Shown here piece after piece: positions 8,439 through 15,517 of a stretch of DNA of 53,073 nt. The stretch comes from an uncultured Ruminococcus sp. Lineage in GTDB: Bacteria > Bacillota > Clostridia > Oscillospirales > Ruminococcaceae. Below the pieces are notes generated by a model that saw only the letters and a program-made list of their open reading frames with translations, searched no databases and was not told the DNA's origin. The stretch is taken from positions 1-53,073 of the forward strand of contig UQKC01000010.1 of assembly GCA_900541495.1 (NCBI GenBank), read 5' to 3'. The stretch's first letter is position 1. Each line of letters starts with the position of its first letter. The position numbers were made by a program, and so were the translations under genes.

Positions 8439-8539
8439 TTGCAAATCTTAGGTGTTTATGTTATAATAAAAAATGTTAAATGCCGCTTTTTTTATCGTGA
8501 AGCGGCGTTTATAAAACGATATAGTTAGTATATACTAAC
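8439..8539 (+). promoter_or_regulatory. promoter, hairpin and perfect TetR-type operator
   Basis: TTGCAA (8439-8444), a 17-base spacer and TATAAT (8462-8467) form the promoter of the ATC-hydrolase genes. A GCCGCTT/AAGCGGC hairpin follows at about 8482-8507. The 18-base perfect palindrome AGTTAGTATATACTAACT (8523-8540) lies downstream in the leader, the best copy of the GTTAG-N6-CTAAC operator in the window. Confidence 0.65.
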
Positions 8540-8565
8540 TTAACAATAAACGGGGAGAGAAAGCA

Positions 8566-9207
8566 ATGCTCGAATATACGAATAAATACTGGAAAATGTT
8601 TGTGCCGATGATAAAGAAAAGCCTTGTGAAGCGCTTCGGAAAGGACGAAACCGCAAAGCTTCTCGAAAAAACGGACGAAATTTACCGTGATATGCTCAAC
8701 CGTGCAAACGATATTGGAAAAGACAATCCTATGGCATCGAATATGTATGAGTGCCTTATTTTTCTTGCACTCTGGAAAGCCGCCGACGGTAAAATTTCCG
8801 TTGACGAACTGCGTGAGATCACGCACGAAATGCTGTCTGCTCCCGCATTTAAGGCAATGGGTCTGATAATAAATGCCAACAAGCCGAGCGGAATGAAGCG
8901 CATTGGGAATATGATGAAAAAGAACGCACAATGGCTTGAAGAACACCCAAAATACAAGGAATTTTCGTGGGATTTCAACTTTGATGAAACCAAACATTCG
9001 GAAGGCTTTTACTACCATTTCACAAAGTGTCCGCTCAATGATTTTGCGCGCAGAGAGGGTTATCTCGATGTTCTGCCCGTGATGTGCGATGTCGATTATC
9101 TGACGGCAGGACTTATGCATGCAAAGCTTATCCGTGAGCATACTCTTGCATCGGGCGGAGAGGTTTGCGATTACTGGTTCGTTGGAGATAATACTAAACA
9201 CCAATAA
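8566..9207 (+). CDS. ATC hydrolase-family protein, 3' end inside mobile element
   Basis: A 213-residue protein resembling the L-2-amino-thiazoline-4-carboxylic acid hydrolase family. The conserved C-terminal block is CDVDYLTAGLMHAKLIRE followed by LASGG and CDYWFVGD, matched closely by the next gene. The family name covers few characterised members, so the actual substrate is open. The GGGGAGAG SD precedes the ATG. The last residues (NTKHQ) and the stop codon are encoded by the left terminal repeat of a 119-base element that begins at 9191, so the original C-terminus was replaced. The paralogue downstream runs about 20 residues further after the same motif. A perfect TetR-type operator precedes the gene. 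Confidence 0.65.
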   Translation: MLEYTNKYWKMFVPMIKKSLVKRFGKDETAKLLEKTDEIYRDMLNRANDIGKDNPMASNMYECLIFLALWKAADGKISVDELREITHEMLSAPAFKAMGLIINANKPSGMKRIGNMMKKNAQWLEEHPKYKEFSWDFNFDETKHSEGFYYHFTKCPLNDFARREGYLDVLPVMCDVDYLTAGLMHAKLIREHTLASGGEVCDYWFVGDNTKHQ

Positions 9208-9309
9208 AATACAGTAAAAAATCTGCGCCGAAATCCTATATAAACCTGTTAAAAACAGCTGCGAGATTATCGGCTTGATTTTTTCCGAATATTAAGTGGT
9301 GTTTAGTAT
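9191..9309 (+). mobile_element. 119-bp MITE-like element, copy A
   Basis: It is bounded by a perfect 13-base terminal inverted repeat, ATACTAAACACCA and its complement. Internally ATCTGCGCCGA pairs loosely with TCGGCTTGAT, and CTGTT/AACAG closes a central loop, so the whole element can fold into one long hairpin. It has no coding capacity. Both ends read TA, compatible with TA target duplication of IS630/mariner-type mobilisation (inference). Two further copies are at 36019-36137 (inverted) and 46034-46169. Confidence 0.7.
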
Positions 9310-9341
9310 AACAGTCCGCAGGCAAAGTAAGAAGCTGCAAA

Positions 9342-9824
9342 ATGAAAGATAACGAAGTTGAATTCGACCGAAGCTGCCACGTCATTTATTCAAAGGCTTG
9401 CAAAAAGTTTATCCTCGAAAAGATAGCGGAGCATTATCCGAACGAAACGGAAAAGGTTTTTGAAGCCGTACAAAAGCAGTATTCGGATTTCCTGAAAAAC
9501 TACCGTACCGACCTTGGCGGAAAGAAAAATTTCCACAACGGAACGGCAGGTACATACGACTGTATAGCGCTGTTTAGCTATTATAAGGTCTGCAAAGACA
9601 AGACCTCGCTCAGCGAGATAGAGGAAATGAACAATGCGATATTCCTGCCTGCGATATGCAATGCCGATTTTGCGGCAATGGAGCTTATCCACGCTCGGCT
9701 CGTAAGAAAAACGACCTGCGGAAACGGAATCGTCTGCGACTATGCTATTTGCGGCGACAAGGACGAATACGCGGCTTTGCACGAAGAATATATCGATTCG
9801 GAAGGTTACAGAAGAAACAAATAA
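9342..9824 (+). CDS. ATC hydrolase-family protein
   Basis: A 160-residue soluble protein that looks like a shorter relative of the 8566-9207 product. Both share the C(D/N)xDF/Y block, an R-x-x-T segment and VCDY...GD near the C-terminus, features of the L-2-amino-thiazoline-4-carboxylic acid hydrolase family. This copy keeps a full tail ending in EYIDSEGYRRNK. The ATG at 9342 has only weak SD sequence (GTAAGAAG). It precedes the GNAT gene at 9838 by 13 bases and is probably cotranscribed with it and, originally, with the first ATC-family gene. Substrate unknown. Confidence 0.62.
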   Translation: MKDNEVEFDRSCHVIYSKACKKFILEKIAEHYPNETEKVFEAVQKQYSDFLKNYRTDLGGKKNFHNGTAGTYDCIALFSYYKVCKDKTSLSEIEEMNNAIFLPAICNADFAAMELIHARLVRKTTCGNGIVCDYAICGDKDEYAALHEEYIDSEGYRRNK

Positions 9825-9837
9825 ACCGGAGGGAATT

Positions 9838-10437
9838 ATGGTAAAAGTAACATCATTGTCGGAAAAAGAAATTGAGCAGATCGGCGAAGCCTTTGCCGAT
9901 TATGAGTATGAAAACGGCGAAAGGGGAATGGCGTACCTTTTCGGCGGCAGGGAAAACGTAAAGGAATATATCTGTGGTTTTGCCCGTGCGATGATAAAAG
10001 CAGGCTTCCTCTACAGCACGAGCGAGAACCATGAAGCTTATGTCGCATACAGATATTCAAAGGATAAGATCCCCGCTTCGGCAGGAATGGAGCTTTTGAA
10101 AGCTATCTTCAAAACGATAGGACTTGGCGGCGGAATAAAGATGCTCAAGGCAATGAAACGCGGAGGAGAATCCTATGAAGATAAATTCAAGAAGACAAAA
10201 AAGCCGTATATTTTCGTGGGAATGCTCGTTGTCTGCAAGCAGTATCAGGGTCAGGGATATATGAGAAAAGCACTCGATATCGCATTTGAAGAGGGCAGAA
10301 AAAGGCAATGTCCCGTTCTTCTCGATACGGACGCGGCACTGAAGTGCGACAAGTATGTACACCTCGGAATGAAAAATGTTCAGACAAGAAAATTTGACGA
10401 GGGTGCTTGTTTGTATGACCTTGTGAAAGAGAACTGA
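9838..10437 (+). CDS. GNAT family N-acetyltransferase
   Basis: A 199-residue acetyltransferase using acetyl-CoA. The pyrophosphate-binding motif A is seen as VCKQYQGQGYMRKAL (about residues 134-148, Q-x-x-G-x-G), followed by a typical LDT...Y...GM pattern for motif B. The start is the ATG at 9838, preceded by CCGGAGGG; an open frame extends further upstream but overlaps the previous gene and lacks an SD. It closes the operon with the two ATC hydrolase-family genes, suggesting a small-molecule modification or detoxification unit (inference). A bidirectional terminator follows immediately. Confidence 0.82.
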   Translation: MVKVTSLSEKEIEQIGEAFADYEYENGERGMAYLFGGRENVKEYICGFARAMIKAGFLYSTSENHEAYVAYRYSKDKIPASAGMELLKAIFKTIGLGGGIKMLKAMKRGGESYEDKFKKTKKPYIFVGMLVVCKQYQGQGYMRKALDIAFEEGRKRQCPVLLDTDAALKCDKYVHLGMKNVQTRKFDEGACLYDLVKEN

Positions 10438-10480
10438 AAAACTCCGACCGAACTTTTTACAATTCGGTCGGAGTTTTTTA
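10438..10480. terminator. bidirectional terminator
   Basis: ACTCCGACCGAA (10441-10452) pairs with TTCGGTCGGAGT (10463-10474). It is flanked by A and T runs and sits between the convergent GNAT gene and the membrane protein gene. Confidence 0.85.
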
Positions 10481-10492
10481 TAAAAGTGCATT

Positions 10493-10990
10493 TCAGCTTA
10501 TCCACATAACGATAAGTCCTGCGATGACCGCAAGAGCGAGAAAAACAGGGATCATTGGTAAGCAGGCTTTTACATGGAACCACTTCTGCGCATATTCCTT
10601 GTCCATGTGTTCTGTGCCGGGCAATCTCCAGCGTTTTACTCTCGGAAAGAATATCCAGTCGATAATGAATGTATCGAATGCGAAGAGCGCAAGGCAGTAG
10701 CATATCGCTGCAATAAAGCCGTCGAGGAAAGTTCTCGCCCCTGCAAGATACGCAAAGCCTACGACCACTGCAAGCGCAACGACCATAAAGATCGCTTTAG
10801 CTATGTAGTTCTTTGCGGTCAGCTTTTCTTTTTTCGCTTCAAGTCCATGACTTCTGTAATATTCAGCTTGAATTTCGGGTGGATAGTCTGTGATCATATT
10901 CACGGGATCTTTGTTCAGAAGCACCGTAACCATTATTGAGAACGGTATTGCGAGGATAAGACACTCAATAATAATTGTTAATGCAGACAT
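10493..10990 (-). CDS. four-helix membrane protein of unknown function
   Basis: A 165-residue integral membrane protein with hydrophobic segments at about 5-24, 66-85, 88-112 and 142-163. A charged cytoplasmic-type stretch (DYPPEIQAEYYRSHG) lies between the first two and a basic loop FFPRVKRWRLPGTEHMDK between the last two. No known family is recognised with confidence. It has its own promoter region with a perfect GTTAG-N6-CTAAC operator just upstream of the start, so it is probably a target of the TetR proteins encoded nearby. Confidence 0.6.
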   Translation of the reverse strand: MSALTIIIECLILAIPFSIMVTVLLNKDPVNMITDYPPEIQAEYYRSHGLEAKKEKLTAKNYIAKAIFMVVALAVVVGFAYLAGARTFLDGFIAAICYCLALFAFDTFIIDWIFFPRVKRWRLPGTEHMDKEYAQKWFHVKACLPMIPVFLALAVIAGLIVMWIS

Positions 10991-11007
10991 AATAATTTCT
11001 CCTTTTG

Positions 11008-11023
11008 GTTAGAATAAGCTAAC
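11008..11023. promoter_or_regulatory. TetR-type operator GTTAG-N6-CTAAC
   Basis: GTTAGAATAAGCTAAC has perfect five-base arms with a six-base centre, 18 bases before the membrane protein start at 10990. It lies between that gene and tetR at 11067-11666. Confidence 0.6.
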
Positions 11024-11066
11024 TTTATTTTATTTTTAGGTCAGACAAAATTGTTCTGACCGTTTT

Positions 11067-11666
11067 TTACCTATCAATATTTTCTTCGCCCGTTATATAT
11101 CGGAGAAGATGTTCAAGCAGGAAAGAGATGTTTTTTTCGACCGAAGCTTCGCAGAACAGACTGCGGTTCTCTATGATAAGATTGACAGTCTTGACCGTGT
11201 TGGCAACATAGCTAAGGTCGATATCGTCACGAACGTCCCCGATAAATCCGAGAACGAATCGTGCAGTTTCGATAGCACGTTCACTTTCAAATATCTTTTT
11301 CGCATCCGCGTCATTTTTCATCCAGTCGATATCATTTGCACCGATATGGCAGATGAACGAATTCTCGGGGGTAAAAAGACTGCTGTAAATTTTGTAGAAT
11401 TCTTCGGCAGGCATTTTCTTTTCTGTGCCGAGCCGTTCATAAATTTTAGCATAAGCTCTTTGGTCGAAGTCATCAGCTATCGAGCATACAAGCGAACCTT
11501 TTGAGCTGAAAAAGTTATAAAATGTACCTTTTGCTATCCCGACGCTTTGCGCGATCTCTGCAACAGTGGTGTTTTTTATGCCTTTTTTCTCAAACATATC
11601 CAAAGCGGTGGTTTTTATGTCCTGTTCAAGCTTTTTTCGCTTTTCTTCCGTAAAAATTACAGGCAT
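11067..11666 (-). CDS. TetR family repressor
   Basis: A 199-residue TetR regulator with HTH signature VGIAKGTFYNFFSSKGSL in residues about 30-50. Its N-terminus (MPVIFTEEKRKKL) parallels that of the TetR at 2121-2714 (MPTAFTEEESARI), and both have GTTAG-N6-CTAAC operators, so the two are probably paralogues reading the same or similar sites. SD AAAGGAG precedes the ATG. It lies upstream of the four-helix membrane protein on the same strand, 76 bases apart, and probably controls it and itself. Ligand unknown. Confidence 0.85.
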   Translation of the reverse strand: MPVIFTEEKRKKLEQDIKTTALDMFEKKGIKNTTVAEIAQSVGIAKGTFYNFFSSKGSLVCSIADDFDQRAYAKIYERLGTEKKMPAEEFYKIYSSLFTPENSFICHIGANDIDWMKNDADAKKIFESERAIETARFVLGFIGDVRDDIDLSYVANTVKTVNLIIENRSLFCEASVEKNISFLLEHLLRYITGEENIDR

Positions 11667-11686
11667 TGAGCTGCTCCTTTCTTACT

Positions 11687-11745
11687 AAATGACCGAATTC
11701 CGTTTGGGTCATTTATATATTAGCACAAGCTAACGGACTTGTCAA
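11687..11745 (-). promoter_or_regulatory. promoter and two palindromes of tetR
   Basis: On the minus strand TTGACA (11740-11745), a 17-base spacer and TAATAT (11717-11722). The operator ATTAGCACAAGCTAAC (11719-11734) fills the spacer. A second palindrome, AAATGACC/GGTCATTT (11687-11694 and 11707-11714), lies downstream of the start site. Confidence 0.65.
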
Positions 11746-11755
11746 TAGTTTTTAT

Positions 11756-11801
11756 AAAAAAAGACCGAATCGTTTCACCGCAAAGGCGAAATGATTCGGT
11801 C
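11756..11801 (-). terminator. terminator of the small gene at 11820
   Basis: GACCGAATCGTTTC (11763-11776) pairs with GAAATGATTCGGTC (11788-11801) with one mismatch. On the minus strand it is followed by a run of seven T. Confidence 0.8.
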
Positions 11802-11819
11802 GGTTTGATTTATATTGAT

Positions 11820-12035
11820 TCAGTCTGAAATAAGATCTTCGATCACTTCATGAAGATGCACGGGAAAAATCTGATATTTGTTGAGTTTCTTCACGATCGC
11901 AGACACAATGTCGATATTTGAGCCCACATCGCTTATCACGGTGTTGTTCGCAGTGTTTTTTACCCCATAAGCAGTGTATTTTCCGATAACATCATCGCAA
12001 AGTACCTGTTTCACACATTGATAATTGTAACTCAT
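11820..12035 (-). CDS. small DUF6514-like protein
   Basis: A 71-residue protein starting MSYNYQCV. The ATG at 12035 lies ten bases after GGGG and is preferred over upstream ATG codons. The pattern of a short beta-rich start (KYTAYGVKNT), an I-x-D-V-x-S block and a C-terminal helix with VKKLNKYQIFPVHLHEVIEDL resembles DUF6514, a small family frequent in Clostridia with no known function. It is a single gene with its own terminator. Confidence 0.6.
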   Translation of the reverse strand: MSYNYQCVKQVLCDDVIGKYTAYGVKNTANNTVISDVGSNIDIVSAIVKKLNKYQIFPVHLHEVIEDLISD

Positions 12036-12065
12036 AGTCATATTTCCCCTTTTTAGATGCTGCAC

Positions 12066-12412
12066 GACGGCTGTGAAAACTGCTATGCATTTTTTGAATA
12101 TTAATGTCTTAAATTATACACATAAAATACAAAAATAAAAGTTTTTTCGAGGGAAACACCCATTTTTTTATGTAAATCGTAATAATTGCCATATTCTTCT
12201 ATAAATATGTTATATAATGTCTATATTTATTTAATAAAATGATGAAAAATTTTATCTGACGAAACTTTTTGAAAATAATAGGATAGTATCATAATTAAAT
12301 GCAATTATACTTGAATTATACTGCAAACAGTGATATCATATCAATAGAAAAGCAAATACGCTCCCAAATAAAACATTTCGGTAGGCTTTATGCGTGAAAG
12401 GAGAAAAACACT
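12066..12412. other. AT-rich intergenic region before GH13 gene
   Basis: About 350 bases without a gene. Very AT-rich, with possible weak promoter elements (TTGAAA at about 12270) but none convincing. No hairpin terminator, repeat or riboswitch core was seen. The only clear signal is the SD GAAAGGAG before the GH13 start. Confidence 0.4.
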
Positions 12413-13960
12413 ATGTCAAAATGGCTTGATAACGCAGTTTTTTACGAAATATACCCCCAGTCTTTCAACGATACGAACGGTGACGGCATCGGTGACTTCA
12501 ACGGCATCATCGAAAAGCTCGATTACATCAAGGAGCTTGGCTGCAACGCGATATGGATAAACCCCTGCTTTGAATCCCCGTTCGGAGATGCAGGCTATGA
12601 CGTTTCCGATTACTGCAAGGTCGCTTCGCGCTATGGCACGAACGAAGACCTTAAACACGTTTTTGAAGAAGCACACAAGCGCAATATGCATGTTCTTCTC
12701 GACCTCGTTCCGGGACACACAAGCGTTGAGCATAAGTGGTTCAAGGAGTCGATGAAAGCCGAAAAGAATGAGTTCACCGACCGTTATGTCTGGACGGACT
12801 GCATTTGGGAAGAACCGCAAGGAATGGGCTGTATAAGAGGCATTTCTGATCGTGACGGTTCGTGTGCAGTGAACTTCTTCTCGCATCAGCCTGCGCTCAA
12901 CTATGGTTTCTACCGCTGTGACCGTCCTTGGCAGCAGCCAATGGACGCAGACGGCCCTAAGGCGACCCTCGAAGCAATGAAAAATGTTATGCGCTTCTGG
13001 CTTGGAATGGGCTGTGACGGTTTCCGTGTAGATATGGCAGGCTCGCTTGTAAAAAATGACGAGGACAGCAAGGGCACAATAAAGCTCTGGCAGAATGTCC
13101 GTGAATTCCTCGATAAAGAATTCCCCGAGGCTGCTATGGTTTCCGAGTGGGGCGAACCCGACAAGTCCATTCAGGGCGGCTTCCACATGGATTTCCTGCT
13201 TCATTTCGGTCCGTCGCACTATAACGATCTTTTTCGCTGTGAAGAGCCGTTTTTCTCCGACAGGGGAAAGGGCGACATCTCCGAATTCATTGCAAAATAT
13301 AAGGAAAATTACGAAAAATCTGAACGCAAGGGACTTATCTGTATCCCCTCGGGCAACCACGATATGGACAGACTGGCGCGCACTATCCACGGCGACAGCC
13401 TTAAAGTAGCGTTCGCATTCCTGCTCTCAATGCCCGGTGCACCGTTCATCTATTACGGCGATGAGATCGGTATGAGATATGTCGAAAACCTCACCTCGGT
13501 AGAGGGCGGCTACGGCAGAACGGGCTCACGTTCGCCTATGCAGTGGGACAGCTCCACAAATGCAGGTTTCAGCAGTGCGCCGACCGAAAAACTCTATATC
13601 AAGCAGGACGAGGCTTCCGACCGCCCGACAGCAGCCGCTTCAATGGCAGACGAGAATTCACTTTGGCACGAAATTCAGCATCTTATCGCAATACGTCAGT
13701 CGCACGAAGCGCTTCTGAGCAAGGGCGAGATAGAGTTCGTTTATGCCGAAAAGAATGAATATCCGCTTGCATATATAAGAAGCGCAGGCAGCGAGAAGAT
13801 ACTCGTTATTATCAATCCTGCCGCAAGAGAGGTAACATTTGATTTCGGTGAAAAGCTCGGCGAAAGCATCTACACATTCGGCGGCAAGTCGGTACAGAAC
13901 GGAACAAAGGTAGTCGTTCCGCCGTGCAGTGCAGGATTTTATAAGATAATTCGGAATTAA
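12413..13960 (+). CDS. GH13 alpha-glucosidase/oligosaccharide hydrolase
   Basis: A 515-residue cytoplasmic glycoside hydrolase family 13 enzyme (no signal peptide). The (beta/alpha)8 barrel begins with VFYEIYPQSFNDTNGDGIGD. The catalytic nucleophile is Asp207 (GFRVDMAG), the acid/base Glu245 (VSEWGEP) and the transition-state Asp317 (GNHDMDR). The C-terminal beta domain spans about 430-515. Members of this shape hydrolyse or transfer alpha-glucosides such as isomaltose, sucrose or trehalose; the sequence does not settle the substrate. It is a single gene. Its last codons (IIRN and stop) lie inside an AATTCGG repeat array that begins the composite repeat island downstream. Confidence 0.9.
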   Translation: MSKWLDNAVFYEIYPQSFNDTNGDGIGDFNGIIEKLDYIKELGCNAIWINPCFESPFGDAGYDVSDYCKVASRYGTNEDLKHVFEEAHKRNMHVLLDLVPGHTSVEHKWFKESMKAEKNEFTDRYVWTDCIWEEPQGMGCIRGISDRDGSCAVNFFSHQPALNYGFYRCDRPWQQPMDADGPKATLEAMKNVMRFWLGMGCDGFRVDMAGSLVKNDEDSKGTIKLWQNVREFLDKEFPEAAMVSEWGEPDKSIQGGFHMDFLLHFGPSHYNDLFRCEEPFFSDRGKGDISEFIAKYKENYEKSERKGLICIPSGNHDMDRLARTIHGDSLKVAFAFLLSMPGAPFIYYGDEIGMRYVENLTSVEGGYGRTGSRSPMQWDSSTNAGFSSAPTEKLYIKQDEASDRPTAAASMADENSLWHEIQHLIAIRQSHEALLSKGEIEFVYAEKNEYPLAYIRSAGSEKILVIINPAAREVTFDFGEKLGESIYTFGGKSVQNGTKVVVPPCSAGFYKIIRN

Positions 13961-14036
13961 GAATTCGGAATTCGGAATTATTTATGTTTCGCGAATTACC
14001 GTAAAAATGCAGAGAATGGTTTCCCGTACATTAAAT

Positions 14037-14085
14037 AAAACCCTGTTTTCAGAGGATTTTTCTCGTCCTTTGAAAGCAGGGTTTT
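14037..14085 (+). terminator. hairpin, probable terminator after GH13 gene
   Basis: AAAACCCTG pairs with CAGGGTTTT, extended by TTTTCA/TTGAAAG, and ends in TTTTGTT. It can act in both directions. Confidence 0.6.
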
Positions 14086-14131
14086 GTTGCTTAAGAAGAA
14101 TATTTGTATATCGAAAATTACTGCGCGATTC

Positions 14132-14212
14132 GGGACGGGCGACCCGTCCCCTACGGAGAATTCGCATAAATGTTGGATTTGCAATGGGCGGATATGGAAT
14201 CCGTCCCTACGG
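14132..14212 (+). repeat. paired GC-rich palindromes (REP-like), copy 1
   Basis: GGGACGGGCGACCCGTCCC (14132-14150) and a second palindrome with arms GGGCGGAT/ATCCGTCCC (14186-14206), each followed by CTACGG. The same pair, inverted, occurs at 44003-44083. Confidence 0.6.
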
Positions 14213-14238
14213 AATTCGTGACAAATATGCGGAGCTTA

Positions 14239-14401
14239 AGAACCTGTCTTCATAAGCATATGCACACGTCTTTTCGGCAAATTTTGCTGCATACTGCGTT
14301 AAAAATCCTTGCCGTGCGGCAGCACGCCTGCGGATTTTTGCCTTGTCTGCAACAAAATTATGCTCGAAAATCCGCATACATTTCTTATGAAGACAGGTTC
14401 T
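14239..14401 (+). mobile_element. 163-bp MITE-like element, family 2, full copy
   Basis: A perfect 18-base terminal inverted repeat, AGAACCTGTCTTCATAAG, bounds the element. An internal hairpin is closed by AAAAATCC/GGATTTTT (about 14300-14340). It has no coding capacity. The left ~100 bases recur in inverted orientation at 32622-32722 with one visible mismatch, implying recent spread. Confidence 0.7.
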
Positions 14402-14440
14402 AAATAATTCCGCATTCCGCATTCCGAATTCCGAATTTAA

Positions 14441-15502
14441 TCAAAATCCAGCTCCCAGTCGGAGTGCTTTTTCCATTTCTGTCTTGTCCGGAGCAAATTC
14501 CATTGCTGTTTCGTATGAGATAATTCCGCGCTGATAAAGCTTCGCAAGGCTGTCTTTGAGTGTACACATTCCCTGACGGACGCCCGACTGCATTACGGTT
14601 TCCATCTGCGGTATCTTGTTCGCTCTGATCTGGCTCTTTACTGCATCTGTGCCGATAAGTATTTCGAGCGCGGCAACTCTGCCGTTTCCGTCTGCTGTCG
14701 GAACGAGGGTCTGACAGATAACACCCTGGAACATATTCGCAAGCTGCGCTCTTACCTGATCCTGCGCGTGTGGAGGGCAGGCATCGATGATTCTGTCGAT
14801 AGTCTGTGCGGCGCTCGAAGTATGGAGCGTACCGAGGACGAGGTGTCCCGTTTCTGCGGCTGTCATTGCGAGGGAGATAGTTTCATAATCTCTCATTTCG
14901 CCGACAAGGATAACATCGGGGTCTTCGCGGAGTGCGCTTCGGAGTGCGGCGCTGAACGAGGGAACGTCCTTGCCGATCTCACGCTGGTGGATAGTTGCTT
15001 TATCCTGAGTGTACTTATATTCGATCGGGTCTTCGATAGTGATGATATGACACGCTCTGTTCTTATTGATATGGTCTACCATTGCGGAGAGGGTAGTGGA
15101 TTTACCCGAACCCGTAGGACCTGTTACGAGGATAAGACCGCGCTTTTTCTCGGAAAGCTCGCTTAAAACGTTAGGCATTTTGAGCGCTTCAAGCGTTGGG
15201 ATATTGTCGTTGAGAAGTCTTATACAGCAGGCAAGTCTGCCGCTCTGACGGAAAACGTTGACTCTCTGTCTTGTGCCGTTGGAAAGCTCAAAACTGAAAT
15301 CGATGTCGTTGCCCGTTGTGAGAAGCTGTTCCTGCTCTGCAGTGAGGATAGAGAGGATAGTGCGGTTCACGACAACATCGGAAAGGTCTTTAAATGGTCT
15401 GAGTTCGCCGTTTACTCTTACAACGGTGGGTTTGCCGACTGTGAGGTGGATATCGGAAGCGCCCATTGTTCTGGCTTCCATTACAAATTCTTCAAATGTC
15501 AT
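14441..15502 (-). CDS. pilT: type IV pilus retraction ATPase PilT
   Basis: A 353-residue PilT-type secretion ATPase. The N-terminal PAS-like domain starts with ASDIHLTVGKP, Walker A is GPTGSGKST at about residues 126-134, followed by the Asp box, Walker B (VGEMRDYETI) and the His box (GTLHTSSAA), then the PilT-type C-terminal helices. It drives disassembly of pilin fibres at the inner membrane face. It is the last gene of an operon with a diguanylate cyclase and a CobU-like protein (15-base gap to the latter). No other pilus gene lies in the window, so partners must be elsewhere. Confidence 0.92.
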   Translation of the reverse strand: MTFEEFVMEARTMGASDIHLTVGKPTVVRVNGELRPFKDLSDVVVNRTILSILTAEQEQLLTTGNDIDFSFELSNGTRQRVNVFRQSGRLACCIRLLNDNIPTLEALKMPNVLSELSEKKRGLILVTGPTGSGKSTTLSAMVDHINKNRACHIITIEDPIEYKYTQDKATIHQREIGKDVPSFSAALRSALREDPDVILVGEMRDYETISLAMTAAETGHLVLGTLHTSSAAQTIDRIIDACPPHAQDQVRAQLANMFQGVICQTLVPTADGNGRVAALEILIGTDAVKSQIRANKIPQMETVMQSGVRQGMCTLKDSLAKLYQRGIISYETAMEFAPDKTEMEKALRLGAGF

Positions 15503-15517
15503 GATTCTGCCGCTCCT

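Larger units (their letters stand above)
13949..14438. repeat. composite repeat island between GH13 and pilT
   Basis: This 490-base stretch has no gene. It is bordered by inverted AATTCGGAATT arrays (13949-13980 and 14406-14437). Inside are a terminator-like hairpin (14037-14085), paired GC-rich palindromes (14132-14212, second copy at 44003-44083) and a 163-base inverted-repeat element (14239-14401, partial second copy at 32622-32722). It looks like serial insertion of short elements. Confidence 0.65.

Noticed and set aside
9742..9837. Longer start for the GNAT gene at 9742
   Set aside because: It would overlap the previous gene by about 80 bases without an SD, while ATG 9838 has CCGGAGGG in place.
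12416..13390. A 324-codon minus-strand frame inside the GH13 gene
   Set aside because: The plus strand has all GH13 catalytic residues; the antisense frame has no recognisable features or SD.
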